DNA of 64,000 bases from Ilyonectria destructans (Eukaryota > Ascomycota > Sordariomycetes > Hypocreales > Nectriaceae). Positions 1 through 12,565 of this stretch are shown here, piece after piece. The position numbers and the translations under genes were made by a program. Numbering within the stretch: position 1 is the stretch's first letter; each line of letters starts with the position of its first letter. The notes below the pieces were generated by a model. The model saw only the letters and a list, made by a program, of their open reading frames with translations. It made no database searches and had not been told where the DNA came from. The stretch spans positions 1,302,001 to 1,366,000 of the forward strand of contig JAHEWK010000014.1 of assembly GCA_020740775.1 (NCBI GenBank), given 5' to 3'.

Positions 1-133
1 CAAGCCTTGATTGGCCAAAAACTGTGTATGCAAGTCATATTGAACGTGCATGGACTCACCATGAACCCCTGCAATTCGTTCAAGCAGTTGGTCAAATGAC
101 TCTCTTACCTTTGCGTGCGTCGAGACGACCATG
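1..133 (-). CDS. Possible 5' end of a gene running off the left edge
   Basis: On the minus strand an ATG at 133 opens a frame that stays open to base 1, about 44 codons. The encoded stretch is mixed and helix-friendly (it contains VRESFDQLLERIAGVHGES) and reads like ordinary protein. The same frame is also open further upstream, to another ATG near 500, but that part is Cys- and Arg-rich and less convincing. I do not recognise the family. A canonical donor could exist inside the stretch (GGTAAGAG near base 108), so the exon might be shorter. The gene body lies outside the window, so the call rests on open-frame length and composition only. Confidence 0.33.
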
Positions 134-770
134 ATACAGTCACGCTGAATAGTAACAGTTGTGCTTACGAATAACAGCACTACAAATAGGACAGACGTTG
201 CAAAGGACCCTGGACATACTGCCGAAAATGCCGGCGGCTTCAATTGCTTGACGCCACCACACGGAACTATCTTTAGAAGCAGACATGCTGCTAGTCCATG
301 GTTGGTTGATCTCCTAGTTGCAACACCATGGCGCCTCGAGTACAGCCTCAAATTGCTTCCAGAGCTGCTGTTTGAGAGGGCATGTATGTCCCAAGCTTGT
401 TGCCAACTAGATCTGAAATTTGAGACCATAATACGAAACCTATGGCATCTTGATTTGCAGCCACCAGCACACCTCGTTCCTGCAGCTATGTTGAGTTGCA
501 TTGGGTTGCGTCAAGTACAAGGTAGCAACTCCGCATTTGTATTTAATAATAGTACCCTTTCTGTGTTCTGAATAAGAGAAGCGATATGCCGGCATTCCTC
601 GCCGTCTTGATATTGAAGACTTTGAATTGCACTACTCGTAACCCAAGAATCTCAACCAGGTATCATTCATTTCACTTTATGTCATCCCCGATCCACTGCA
701 ACCCCGCCATTTCATTAGTTAAGCTACCGCAAACTGCAATGCATAGACGTTGGTTCAAAACCAAGTCCCT
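134..770. other. Intergenic, left edge to UNC93-like gene
   Basis: This holds the possible promoter side of the edge gene and the 3' flank of the UNC93-like gene. Open frames occur on both strands, but none has family resemblance or splice support. No tRNA or repeat was seen. Confidence 0.4.
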
Positions 771-2394
771 TTACGATTCTGCGTCCACCTTCTTCGGCTC
801 CGCCCCCGCGATGACGTCTGTAATGGTCTCGTCGCTAAACTTAAGATCCTCCTCAATGGAGACAGAGTCTTGGATGCGCATGAAGATGACGGGAGCTCCA
901 ATGACGATGGAGGCGGCGAGGCAGCCCCAGGTAGCGCCGAAAATGGTATCGTAGGGCTTGCCGAGGCCATCCAGACGCCAGAAGATGGCGGCACCGGCGG
1001 ACTGGATGCCCTTGTAGAATCCTATAACCCGTTAAGTCAGCCTCAAACACATCATTATGTCAGATCGGGACCATCTACTTACCAGCCATGTTGGCAGCCT
1101 TGCGCCCGTTGTTGGACAGGGCACCCATGTACCAGTACATGCAAGTTTGCCACGCCGCGTCAAAGAAGCCATAGAAGAAGTAGAGAAACATGGGACCAAG
1201 GAACTTCTTGTTGCCGTCTTCCCAGTCGACCGTCACAAACCCGTCGGCCTTGGCAACCTCGCGGTGTACCTGTTGCTTCTGCCAGGCGTAGCCACCACCC
1301 CAAATGGCAAAAGTGAGGGCGAAGAGGACAACGAGGGCGGCCTTGGCGCGGACGCTTCGGCGAACCTTGGAGTAATCGAGAGCGTGGCCGAAAATGAAGG
1401 CGCCGATGATCTGGGCAACCCAGTACAAGGTGTTGTTGAGAGCACGAGTGCGGACGTTGAAGAAGGCTCCGTTCATGCCATTGTTCTGGTAGGTGTAGAA
1501 GATGTTGGAGGAAAAGAACATGGGGAAGAGCAGCAGGATCCAGGGAGAGTCTCGAAGAGTCTCCCAAAGGCCAATGATCTCAGTCTTCCAAGAGGGGTTC
1601 TTCATCAAGATGACTTTGGTGGAATCTGCGCGAATGACCTTGTCGGCATCGCATAGGAAGAGGCCGAGAACGGCGCCAAAGAACATGAGCACGATAAAAG
1701 CGGCGTATGTTCCATCGGTCACGGGGCCCGACACCTTATTGATGTTCTGGCCCAAGGGAATCTGGTAGAGTGTTAAAGGCAGTTTACACGTGGCTCAGGA
1801 ATGAGAACTCACCAGAGAGCCGATGACGGCGCCCATGTTGAAAATCATCCAAAAGTACGAAATGTACCGGCCCTTGCTATCCTCCGGAGGGTAGGACATC
1901 ATGATGGCACCTTGGGCGGTCCAGAGGAGACCAGCGCACACGCCGAGCAGGGCTCCCGCGAAGACAACGAAGCCAATGTTCTCAGTGTGCGAGTAGCAGA
2001 GGAAAGAGGCAGCATAGATGCAATAACCGAGCCCACCAAAAGAGAGGGTTAGTCGCAGACCCAGTCGATTGGCGAAGGTACCGGCAAAGAAACCGACAAC
2101 GGCGAAAGTGCTGTAAAGGGCAGTATTGGCGTGATCCTGGGCGGTGGCGTTGACCTGGCCACCTCCACCGAGACCGCCCAAGGCATTGAACATTCCCGGG
2201 CATAGGAAGCACACAAATGATACCATGAGAAGCTGGATCTTAGGCGAGGCATACCAGATCTCGGTACCATTAAAGTTGAAGCCCTTGTAGATCCAACCCT
2301 TGGGGCGGAAGGAGGAATCGGTGTAGGGGGCCGCGGCGTCCGACGTGGCGTGGACGTCACTGGTAGCGTCGGGGGAGTGCTTTTCTTCAGACAT
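771..2394 (-). CDS. UNC93-like major facilitator superfamily membrane protein
   Basis: Three exons: 2394-1813, 1761-1083 and 1021-771. Introns of 51 and 61 nt have GTGAGT and GTAAGT donors and CAG/TAG acceptors. The product is 503 residues. A hydrophilic N-terminus of about 45 residues is followed by multiple membrane segments (for example LLMVSFVCFLCPGMFNALGG and FIVLMFFGAVLGLFLC). The arrangement matches the fungal UNC93/DUF895 branch of the MFS, including NGAFFNVRTRALNNTLYW between helices and a C-terminal FYKGIQSAGAAIFWRLDG segment. These proteins are polytopic membrane proteins of plasma or internal membranes, and their substrates in fungi are not established. The start is the first ATG of the open frame. 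Its upstream DNA is C+T-rich on the coding strand, as expected for a fungal leader. Family is fairly certain; function is open. Confidence 0.88.
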
Positions 2395-5300
2395 GATGAA
2401 GATGTCGTTGGGTAGTAGCTGAGGGATCGAGTCAGGTGAGGCAGGGCCCGATTCGCCACTGAGTCGATGGAGGAAGTCGACCTCGAAGGTAAGTCCGGAC
2501 CAGGAAGAAACAGTTGAAGCGATACCCGGCTTAGGGAGATAGGGTGGGGAGGCTCAATGGTTTAATATAACTGAGAACGGGGCGAGTGAGGAGTGTGAGA
2601 GTGGGTGAGTGGGTGAGTGAGCGGGAGGTAGGGGTCCGGGTTTGAATTTAATGTATCCGTAGCTGTGGCCGAGCTGGAACTGGGGAAGCCCAAAAATAAA
2701 CCCTGCACTAGGACCTAAGACAGGGGAGGTTACCGTGGGAGGCCGGCACGGTATCAGAAGAAACAGAAGAGGCGACCGGGGGCGGATGGCAGGTAGCAAT
2801 CTGGTCGTGGCAGCTATCGAGGCGGCAGCCGGCGTGAGAGACGGCGAGGTGGAGGTGGATAACGTGGTAGTAGCGGCGAGCAGGTGGTCGATGGGGATCC
2901 GCCGATCAGCCACCATGGACGAGTGACGTACCGTGCTGGACAGTAGTCGGTCCACACACGACACAGGACACAGGCTACGTGACAGCGCGGGGGAGGGGGA
3001 AGAGGAGATACTGTAGGTGGTGGTGGTTATCTGGAGTGATTGGCTGGTTGCACTCGACGTCGACGAGGATGAGGACGACGAGAGGCGAGATAGTAGGGAG
3101 AAGGACGCGACAAGGCACCGCAACCAGACAAGGCCCGGTAACTCTGGTCAGGCCCTGGTTCGTTCCAGCCGACACAAGGGGTGGCTTTGCTGTGTTGTGC
3201 GATGCGATGCTGTGTTGCGCTGAATGCTTCTCTATCCGATCTCGTGGTCAGGAGTCGCGGTTACACGCGTGCTTTGGCGGTTGCCGTGCTGCAGCTGGGC
3301 GTCGGGAGATGCGACGATGGGGTGTGGGAGATGCCCAGCACCCGAGAGAGATGTCACGGAAGAATTGGTGACGGTGGCGAAGATGCGTGAGCAATTGAAG
3401 ACTTGGGCATGTAGATACGAGAGACGGAGGGAGATGGACACGAAGTTGAAGACTTGGAGATGGACAGGCACGAGACACGCAGAACCCAGAAATGAGGGAA
3501 GGAAGGGAGTTCGATGGTGTGAGTGAGGCGTGCCTTCCACAGACGATCGAGGTACCGCCCTAACAGTTTAATTTGTGTCTACCAGAGTTAAACCCGCGGC
3601 GCACAACTCGTCTACGATATGGAGAGACTTTCCCGACGTTGCATTAATTGCCCATTTCCAGGACCATATCCCTGGGCTCCGGGGCTCGATGGAGATGTCC
3701 GTGGGAAGGCCCCAACTTCAGCCCGTCAGCAAATCGAGCATGGCAAAGCCGCGGCCAGGCCCGAGCACATCAAAGTTGTGCACCCGAGCTCCACTAGAGC
3801 CTCTGCTTCAGGAGTGGACGAACATGGATCCCCTGGAGTTGGAGAGCCTTAGGGCCACTGGTGAGGTGATAGGGTGATTTGGGTGGACAATCTCGCCCCA
3901 TTCCACGCCAACTTGTGTTTTTGGTCCTGTTTTCCCGCTTGGTCTTGGCTGTTAGCTGTTGACCGTTTGCCGTTGGACTAATTAAGAGCCCGTCTGGGGA
4001 ATCAAGTGATGGGATAAGTCACTGCCAAGGGAGATCGTCCGGAAACCGCCTGGCTGGTGATCAGAGAGCCGAAGCCAAGAAACCTACCAGAAGGCTTAGA
4101 AGGCCTCAAGCCACCAGTTTGAAGTTGATTGGTTTGTGGCACAACTGGCGGCGGTATCTTGGCTTGTCTCGGCATGCAGCAGCGAGCGAGTGGACATGGG
4201 ATCGTCACTCGCAAGCCGTCGGTCGCTGACTGAACCAGCTTTTGCGATGGCAGCATGTGCAAACCTACCGCTACCGAAGGAATTCCAATGCGTAGCGCCA
4301 AACGTCAGACTGAAATGCGGCTTGAACTAGGAGACGAATCAATGAGCACCGCCTCGAATTAGAAGCTTATTGAATGACTGGAGGGCACAAATGTGGCTGC
4401 TGCCGTGCATCTACAGTGCATTTACCGTCTGCCGGCCGCCCTTTCAAGCCCCCTTCCCCAGATCGATAAGCCTCCCCCACCTCACAGAGGAAGGCCCGAA
4501 TGGTCGTCCCCGTGATTGGCGCCGAAACCGTCACCCGCTGGTGCCCGCTAGACGTCCTACCAGCCCGGCCGTTGCCAGCGCGTTTTAGCAGTGCTGGGCA
4601 CTGCCGACAGTGGCCTCTACGGGCACCGACAGTCCCACGTACTGCAGGTAGTACCCGATCGCTGCCTCCCGTCTCGTGCCTCTCATGCCTCTCAGGGGCT
4701 CCAAATAGGAAGGTGCCGTTGGACGGGTCGCCAATCCAATGTGAAAGATGAGAGCACAGCAGCCACCACCGATACATGCCATTCATCACATCCCATGATC
4801 TCCGTCGACCCTTTGGTATCGTCTCATGACTCAGACGAGGACAATGGCGGTTTTGGGCGTTTGGGCTCACGCGAGAACAGCTCAACCGCTTTTGCTTTTG
4901 GAGGCGATCCTCAATACGAGGTGCCACTTTCACATTTCATGAGCCGGTGGCAGCGCTCTCACAATTGACTGGTGTGATCTAATTAGGAGTTCGGGCTTCG
5001 CCGCAGTCTACAGTCGGTGCCATGTCGACGGCCCGTCCAAGTGCTGACTGGAGGAGCTACTAAAAGCACCGTATGTATATGCCATGACGACGGATCGCAT
5101 CTGCCGCTCATGAATCATGGACCGGTACTGGTTCAGCTAATTCGGGAACTGAACCTTCGTAACTGTTCGTACAAGCGCTGTTCGCTGTTCGACTGTCGAT
5201 GGTTCCAGGACTCAGGTTGGTACCCTCCCTTTCAGCCCAGTGAACCGGGGTTGAAGGCACTGTGGGATTGCGGCCTGGCCTGGCCTGTGCGACTCCGCTG

Positions 5301-7403
5301 CCGGCCATGTAACGTTTCGTTGCACTTCCCTACCCCTACCCACCACGGCTTTCCACCTGGAGCCATAGAATGGCCCCCAGCCCATAGCTCCAGTTTCTGG
5401 GGATTCCCCCAGCCATCACAACGCTTTCAACGCCGCTTGTAACCCTGATTGAAGCCTCCGCTGACCATGTGGCTGGCCAGATTGAGGGCTTCGCTATCAC
5501 CTCGCATGCTGCGAGGCCCGGCTTCTGGCATCACAACGATAACTGCCTGGTGATACCCCGACCTCCCTGTGGTTACACTCGCAACCATCACGGTACTCAG
5601 ATGCGGATGTCGCTAGGCTGGCCCCATAATCATTCATCAGGCTCCAAATTCGGACTGAGATACTACCAACCGGACCTGAGTGACGACCCCTCTAATGGCA
5701 CCATCAATCTCGGCCGCAGCTATCGATCGGGTCAAGGACGGGCGGAGGGGTATGCGACAAACAGCGGGTGAACCATGTGGAGATCGTCATGGGTCAAGAT
5801 AAACGACACCACTCTGTCGGGCCTCGAGTTCAGCTCCTAAGACCTCGCGCCTCTCATGAACTCTGTCACCCAAGACTCGCAACTAATCTGGCGATTGGTC
5901 AATTCCAACGTTTCCCGCGAGATCCGAGAGATCTGAGAGGCCAAGAATTGATCTTTTGTCAAGATGACATCCACCGGCTGTCTGGCCGATGCAACGTTGG
6001 AGTTCATTTGCTTGGAGAGTAATGTCGAAGGATGTGCTTTGCCTGTGATAATGGCCGTCAACTCATCACCACTGGTTCTCGACAGCTACTTGAATCCTTG
6101 TTAACCACCACAGACGAGAGGTTTGTGAATCGCCAGCATGGTCAGAACGCTATCAATGAGCTTCTTTACGTTACACGCAATTCGGACAGCCTTGCAACTC
6201 CAATGGGAGCATGCCGAGGGTTACAGTTGGGTCGCTACACCATGTCCGAACCACAAATGGACGAACCGGGTTCGTAAACCCTGTTAGAGATCCAACCCAC
6301 CAAGGAGCAGTACCTACATATAACCTCCAGGGGTGTTAACCATATCGCGGTGATTGCGCGTCATGTGTGTGATGCGTGTAAGCCAGAAAGATGCAACGCA
6401 CTGGCTGCAATGGGTATCTCAGTATTAAAGGCAGCATCAGGACCACTCCTAGGTCCTGAGATACATGTCGCTTCGTGATTCATTCACTACATCGGGGTCG
6501 TCAGAATTCTCTACACAATCACTCAATTTCCCATATTTACGTACACCTGAGGGATGATGAACTTGCGATTGCTAGCTATGTGGCCCAGCTGTGTGGCTCA
6601 GTAGTTCCGGCCTCAGCCTCAACTGCGCATTCGTAAACAGACCTGACAAGCGTACTGGGTTAGAGAAAGCAAGTTTAATGTGGTGCAAGGCTTCGAAGCG
6701 AGTTTATTTTATGCTCGGAATTTAAAATACGCGACACTTTGATGAACTAGGTATCAGCGACATATTGCATCTTTCACTGGCTTCGGCCTTGAGGTAAAAG
6801 TTTGCACCATGCTGGACACAATCAACTTACACGTTTTCGCAGCCTTCGAGATGAAATATTGCTACTAGTTTAAGAACTTCAGAAACATAAAATAAGCCGT
6901 GCCTAGGTGAATACTCCGGCAACCAAGGATATCTCGGTGGCATGGTGGGCACGGCACTTGGATACGATGACGATGCCGATGGCTTAGTCATGCGTGTCGA
7001 ATGGAGACATTTGGATAATCAAGGACTGAGAAATTGTGCTCAGAAGGCGCAATCAGTTGAATATGATTGACTGCAAAGTCCCAATGACTTCGTGTTTGTC
7101 AGGCGCTTCTTTCTATTTTCCAAATGGAGCAATTGTCATTGTGGGTGACGCAGAGCTGGTCAGTCACACCACCTAGTTCGAATCTCTGAGTAATTCTCGG
7201 CCTCTGATTGGCTCGGTATATGTCGGGACGGCACCCCATGACATACAAGCTCGCCCCTTCGGTTCTCCGCCACAAACGCCTTTAGCACCGAGATGCCAGC
7301 GGCTTTGGCTCTGCTTTGCAATCCGCAGTGTACCTACCTTTCTCAACCTCAACACCACACAGCACCCTAGACAGCCCCAGAATCCCTCCTCCATGATCCG
7401 ACC
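2395..7403. other. Gene-free interval of about 5 kb
   Basis: The first kilobase (2395-3500) is purine-rich on the plus strand, so pyrimidine-rich as the leader and promoter of the minus-strand UNC93-like gene, with GTGAG-type short repeats around 2585-2630. From 3540 to 7170 there are only frames of 60-190 codons with uneven composition, no splice-consistent chains and no recognisable domains. I see no tRNA. The last 200 bases contain the C-rich leader of ISA1. Confidence 0.5.
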
Positions 7404-8164
7404 ATGTTCGTCACTCGCTCGGTGACCAGAGTCGCACTGCGACACGGATGCAATGCCGTGCGCCATTTCTCCTCGTCCCGGCCCGTCGCCATCGCATACC
7501 ACTCCTACTCACTCCCCTCCAACCTCAATTCTCCGCCGCCGAGGGGCGATGACGTCCCCGAAACCTCGATAGCTCAGCCGGAGCCTCTCCCCAAGGTCCA
7601 CGAGACGCGGCCTCCGCCGCAACAACCGCAACAACAACTTCGGCGTCAGGAGGCAACTCCCTCCCGCCCGGCAGCCGAAGCCGCTACTCCCCAGCCGCTT
7701 CCGACGCCGGTTCTCAAGGTTGCCGAGAAGGAAGCCCAGAAGGCCAAGCCTGTGCGGCCGCGGTCGAAGTTGCGCGCTCGCAAAGCGGCGATGAAATTGA
7801 CGCCCTCGGCGGTGGAGCAATTGAGGACGCTGCTGGACCAACCCGAGCCGAAGCTAATCAAGGTCGGCGTGCGCAACCGAGGTTGTAGTGGGTTGGCCTA
7901 CCACCTCGAATATGTCGACAAGCCTGGCACGTTCGACGAGACGGTGGAGCAGGACGGTGTCAAGGTCCTGATTGACAGCAAGGCACTGTTTAGCATCATT
8001 GGCAGCGAGATGGACTGGACCGAGGACAAGCTTAACCAGCGCTTTGTGTTCCGGAACCCGAATATCAGTATGTTGCGCCCTCTTAACAAGACCACCCTAA
8101 AGCTTGTCACTAACGCGTTCGTACAGAGGAAGAATGCGGTTGCGGAGAGTCATTCATGGTATAA
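7404..8164 (+). CDS. ISA1: Mitochondrial iron-sulfur cluster assembly protein ISA1 (IscA/HesB family)
   Basis: Exons 7404-8067 and 8127-8164, joined over a 59-nt intron (donor GTATGT, acceptor ACAG), give 233 residues. The A-type domain fills residues ~128-233 and has all three conserved cysteines: C161 in NRGCSGL and C225 and C227 in ECGCGESF. The last two are only reached after splicing; reading through the intron loses them. The N-terminus is rich in Arg, Ser and hydrophobic residues and lacks acids, as a mitochondrial presequence would be. It is followed by a Pro/Gln/Ala-rich linker (about residues 40-125) that is longer than in yeast. ISA1 acts with ISA2 and IBA57 in maturing mitochondrial [4Fe-4S] proteins such as aconitase and lipoyl synthase. 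The call is firm; the exact presequence cleavage site is unknown. Confidence 0.95.
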
Positions 8165-9018
8165 ACGATGGCAGGCGCTCGGCATCATATACAGCCGGGC
8201 GGCAACCAAGGAAACACTGATGACGTTATTTTTAAAAGACATGATATCGATGACGGATGAACACGAGTCGGCACCGAAACAAAGGGATGCCACCAACTCT
8301 GCCACATGTTCACCTCGGCACAGCTACTACGAGAGCATCCATCCCCTCATGGAGGGGAGGTCTGCGTTTCAACAACATCTTGGGCAACGAAACAGCACGC
8401 GGAAGCGGTATTTACAGCTGGTGCCTCTGTAACACGAAAATGGGAACTGGCGGACCCCCGGATGAGGGAAACTGGGGTCCAGGTCCTGCATACATATTGG
8501 CGTTGGGTTAGAATGGAGATAGCTACCTACTTTTGATTGTGGAATACATATACCGATGTACGAATTGAACATGTCTTGATCATTTGCCATTTTGAGCACA
8601 ATGCTCATGGGCCTTTTTGGCATGTAATTAGCTTTACGAATCGTATTTCTACCAGCTAGAACAAATACCAGTTAAAATTGTCATCGTAAGTCTTACACAT
8701 ACTGCAGAAGCCCTTCGGCTTGTTGGTCCGACCCCTTGCTGAAGCTTCAATGTGGCGGTGACGGCATGTCACATGACTTCACGATGAGTGTTGCTTTAGA
8801 TGTTGACGTCCGCCACGCCCTTTCGTCTGACGCATAGCAATTATCCCGTGCTTAAAGATGGCGGGTTCCCGCGTGTTTCTTCCTGTGTAATCCAAGATAT
8901 TGTGTTTCTCTCCATTTCTCGGCAACTGATAAACTCGTTACTGGGAGGAGCATTGATCTTTCATCAAGCAACATCAACGTCATCCACCAGCACACGCCAA
9001 CGCAGATCGTCACCCACG
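8165..9018. other. Intergenic between ISA1 and MGT1
   Basis: 3' flank of ISA1 and promoter of the alkyltransferase gene. No further gene, tRNA or repeat was recognised. The open frame of MGT1 extends upstream to about 8800, but that part has no family resemblance. Confidence 0.5.
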
Positions 9019-9516
9019 ATGACGGCAGGAGTGAAGCGACGACTAGAGGATCCCACCGAAGAGGCCAAATCCAAGATATCAAAGACCATTCCCCCAAGCT
9101 CACAGCCAATTACGCCGAGTGAATCCTCGCTCATCCCATCCCACTTCCCTGCCTGCATGCACCCACAACTCGCCCGCATTACCACCTCTCAGCGCACGCC
9201 GTTCGAGAAGCGCGTGTGGACCGCGCTGTGCCAGATCCCGCGGGGCCACTTTACGACTTACGGCCTGCTGGCGGCATATCTGCAATCGTCACCGCGGGCG
9301 GTGGGCAACGCGCTGCGGCGCAACCCGTTCGCCCCGGAAGTGCCGTGCCACCGGGTGGTGGCGACGGGAGGCGCTCTGGGGGGGTTCAAGGGCAAGTGGC
9401 CAAGAGACGGTGAGGGAATCACGATCGACGAGAAGAAGAAGCTGTTGAGGGGCGAGGGGATCAGACTGGATGGCAAGGGCAAGGTGGTTGGAACTCCATA
9501 TAGTGGGTTCGTGTGA
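9019..9516 (+). CDS. MGT1: O6-alkylguanine-DNA alkyltransferase (methylated-DNA-cysteine methyltransferase)
   Basis: Single exon, 165 residues from the ATG at 9019. The frame is open further upstream, but similarity and composition favour this start, which gives a length close to other fungal enzymes. The C-terminal DNA-binding and active-site domain (about 58-165) starts at TPFEKRVW. It contains the flipping tyrosine Y81 in FTTYG, an arginine-finger region at ALRRNP (R100/R101), and the catalytic PCHRVV with C110 as alkyl acceptor, followed by GGFKG. The catalytic cysteine separates it from alkyltransferase-like proteins, which lack it. The N-terminal ~55 residues are Lys/Ser/Pro-rich and disordered instead of the usual N-terminal alpha/beta domain. 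The enzyme transfers the alkyl group from O6-alkylguanine in DNA to itself once, in the nucleus. Confidence 0.93.
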   Translation: MTAGVKRRLEDPTEEAKSKISKTIPPSSQPITPSESSLIPSHFPACMHPQLARITTSQRTPFEKRVWTALCQIPRGHFTTYGLLAAYLQSSPRAVGNALRRNPFAPEVPCHRVVATGGALGGFKGKWPRDGEGITIDEKKKLLRGEGIRLDGKGKVVGTPYSGFV

Positions 9517-10987
9517 GGAAAGGAGAGGAATAGGGCTTGGGGCTGGGTTCGGTATTAAAGGTTAATTGGCTCATCAAAGGATCTGGGTAGTATCCAGGAC
9601 TACTGTCTTTGGTCGGGATATAAGACGTGTATGCTACGTTTCTGATCTGCGGACAATATCGAGTCCGCAGCGGTGTAAGATAACAAACGTATGAGGTGAG
9701 GTGAGGATTGCATTGGACACACCACATGCCAAAATGCAATCGGCTCTTTGGTCCCCCTTACAGATGGAACCCTTACCACAGAGCCGCCTGGCTGTCCTGA
9801 CCCCCGTCGATGAATGACATGACGGAACTCCCTTATGCAGGTTGATCGGACCGTGTGGAACCATTCCAAACGCCTCGGACAAGGACGCCCACGCGTAGCC
9901 GAAACCCGGCGCAATTCGCAACGGTGAACAAGTAGCCTGTGGGCGCGAAAACACAGGGCCATTCACATTTCGATTCGGTCCCAACTGCCCTCAACAGCGC
10001 CGGACTTCCATCGCCGGTGCCCGGGAAAAGCCTCTCAGTTTTCATCTTCGCCGTTGCCTCGGTGGTGTTGTGCCGGGGCACAAGGGGGCGTGGGATGCCA
10101 AATGGGGCTAAGCGGTTGCTAATAGTGGGCGCAACAATATGCATGCTGCATCGTGGGCAGGTCAGGAGCTGGTGCTTGGAGGCCGAGGATGGCGGGACTC
10201 AAATTTGCAGCAGGGAGGGGGATGTGATATGATAAGGGGAGGGAGCCGGAGTTGAGGGGAACGTGTGAGGTTGAGAAGTAAAAGAAAAAGAAGCAAAAGA
10301 AGCAAAAGAAGCACACAAAGAAGAACAAGAGCATAAAGTAGAGTTACCGTTGAGTAGTATATCGCGTAGGAACCTCTTAGTCAACGTTTGAAGCCGTTGC
10401 CATTCACCGAGCGAGCTAACTCCAAGGCGAACCCACACCGTCCTGACCTTGGCGGCTACTCGTGGCTTTATCGCTGTCACTGTCCCCATTGCATTGCTTG
10501 CTTGTGCAGGCTTGCAGCCCTGGAAGCCCTGGAACTGGAACTGCGGCGGCCACTGAATGCAGTTCCAGCGCCAGGGCATCTTCATCGAAACCCCTGCCAC
10601 AATTGTCGTCACAGGTCGGCTTCCCGGTTAACGAACCCCCACCAAAGGGGAATTTGGCCATTCACCTTGCGTGAAAGCGCCTCGGCCAAAAACTTTTTCC
10701 GCTGCCTCGCCCTGGCCCGACAAATCCCGTGCCAGAACGGGGGCCACCTGGGCGCTGCTGGGGCTCGTGCTAGGTCTTGGTCCTGCTGGGTCGGTCACCA
10801 GAGGGAAGCCGTTTCCTGATTAAGCGGCGTCTCCAACTTGGGACAGCTTTACTTTCGTGGTCCATCGCCTCCGAAAATCCTCCCTCATCCTCCCAATCCT
10901 CCTTGCTTGCGACTCCCACGCAACAAAAGACTCGACGATCCCCTCTTCTTCCTTCCCTATCCTCCCGCCCTCTCCAAATCGCCCATC
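9517..10987. other. Intergenic with purine tract
   Basis: 3' flank of MGT1 and promoter of LSC2. It includes an A-rich tract of AAGAAGC-like units at 10277-10334. The last 150 bases are C+T-rich, typical of a strong fungal leader, and include a CCAAT at 10893-10897. No gene recognised. Confidence 0.5.
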
Positions 10988-12565
10988 ATGTTCAACATCG
11001 GCCGCAGCCGCGCCATGGCCTCGGCCATGAACGCCTCCAAGGTATGGCCCGCCAAGCTCGATTTTGCCTCGACCGCCGATGCGACTGTCCAGAACGTCAA
11101 CGCTAACTCTTCCGCCTCCAACAGTTCCAGGTCGCTCCCGCTGTCAGATTCCCCGGCATTGCCCAACAACGACGAGCCCTGAGCATCCACGAGTACCTCT
11201 CTGCCGACCTCCTGCGACAGGTAAGGCCCCCCTATCTCCTATCTACACCTGCCGAGGACCCTTCCCCGTAGCTAACCACCGATGATGTCAACAGTATGGC
11301 GTCGGCGTTCCCAAGGGTGCCAACGCTAAGACGGCCCAGGAGGCCCGCGACGTCGCCCAGCAAATCGGCACCGAGGATATGGTCATCAAGGCTCAGGTCC
11401 TCGCCGGTGGCCGTGGAAAGGGTACCTTCACCAATGGCCTCAAGGGCGGTGTTCGCGTCATCTACTCTCCCCACGAGGCTGAGATGTTCGCCGAGCAGAT
11501 GATTGGCCACAACCTCGTCACCAAGCAGACTGGTGCTGCTGGTCGTCTTTGCAGTTCCGTCTACATTTGCGAGCGCAAGTTCGTTCGTCGCGAGTTCTAC
11601 CTCGCCATCCTCATGGATCGTGCTACCCAGGGCCCCGTCATCGTGTCCTCGTCTCAGGGCGGTATGGACATTGAGACCGTCGCCAAGGAGAACCCCGATG
11701 CCATCAACACCCACTACATTGACATCAACACTGGCGTGACTGACGAGATTGCCCTCGACATCTCTACTAAGCTCGGCTTCAGCGAGCAGTGCATCGAGGA
11801 TGCCAAGGACACCATCCAGAAGCTCTACAAGATCTTCGTCGAGAAGGACTCTACCCAGATTGAGATTAACCCTCTGTCCGAGACTTCCGACCACCAGGTG
11901 CTGTGCATGGACGCCAAGTTCGGTTTCGATGACAACGCCGAGTTCCGTCAGAAGGACGTCTTTGAGTGGCGTGACACCACCCAGGAGGACGCCGATGAGG
12001 TCCGCGCCGCCGAGTCCGGCCTCAACTTCATCAAGCTCGATGGTGACATTGGCTGCCTCGTCAACGGTGCCGGTCTCGCCATGGCCACTATGGATATCAT
12101 CAAGCTGAACGGCGGTCAGCCCGCCAACTTCCTCGACGTTGGTGGTGGTGCCACCCCCGCCGCCATCCGTGAGGCTTTCGAGCTCATCACCAGCGACGCC
12201 AAGGTCACCGCCATCTTCGTCAACATCTTCGGTGGTATCGTCCGCTGTGACGCCATTGCCACTGGTCTCATCAAGACCGTCGAGAGCATGAACTTGAAGA
12301 TCCCTATCATCGCCCGTCTCCAGGGTACCAACGTCGACGCGGCTCACCAGCTCATCAACGACTCTGGTCTTAAGATCTTCTCCATCGATGACCTACAAAG
12401 CGCTGCCGAGAAGGCTGTGCAGCTGTCGAAGGTCGTGAAGTTGGGTACGTTGCTCTCATCCAAGTTGTGGGGGAAATGCCCCGCAAAAGTATTTGTGTGT
12501 CAGACGCTAACGCATTCGCAGCTCGTGACATCGATGTCGGTGTCGAGTTCACCCTGGGTATCTAA
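10988..12565 (+). CDS. LSC2: Succinyl-CoA ligase beta subunit, mitochondrial
   Basis: Four exons: 10988-11041, 11125-11220, 11295-12444 and 12522-12565 (introns 83, 74 and 77 nt), giving 447 residues. The first two exons encode an Arg/Ala-rich presequence. The mature part probably starts near RALSIHEYLSADLL, the usual N-terminus of this subunit. An ATP-grasp fold follows, with VIKAQVLAGGRGKG for nucleotide binding, then the CoA-ligase domain with DIGCLVNGAGLAMATMD, FLDVGGGA and NIFGGIVRCD. With the alpha subunit (not in this window) it makes the TCA-cycle enzyme converting succinyl-CoA to succinate with nucleotide triphosphate formation in the matrix. An alternative acceptor at 11130 in intron 1 would remove two residues. 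The minus strand opposite exon 3 also has a long open frame, which is a codon-bias shadow. Confidence 0.96.

Noticed and set aside
7130..7200. TTCGAATC T-loop-like string suggesting a tRNA
   Set aside because: The flanking bases do not form a T stem, and no acceptor stem or anticodon arm could be built.
8800..9018. Upstream in-frame extension of MGT1
   Set aside because: Low-resemblance sequence before the ATG at 9019. The shorter product fits the family, and the extension begins with a non-ATG codon.
11232..12347. 371-codon open frame on the minus strand opposite LSC2
   Set aside because: It lies wholly antisense to a clear gene with strong codon bias and has a low-complexity Gly/Val/Asp-rich product. 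It is a shadow frame.
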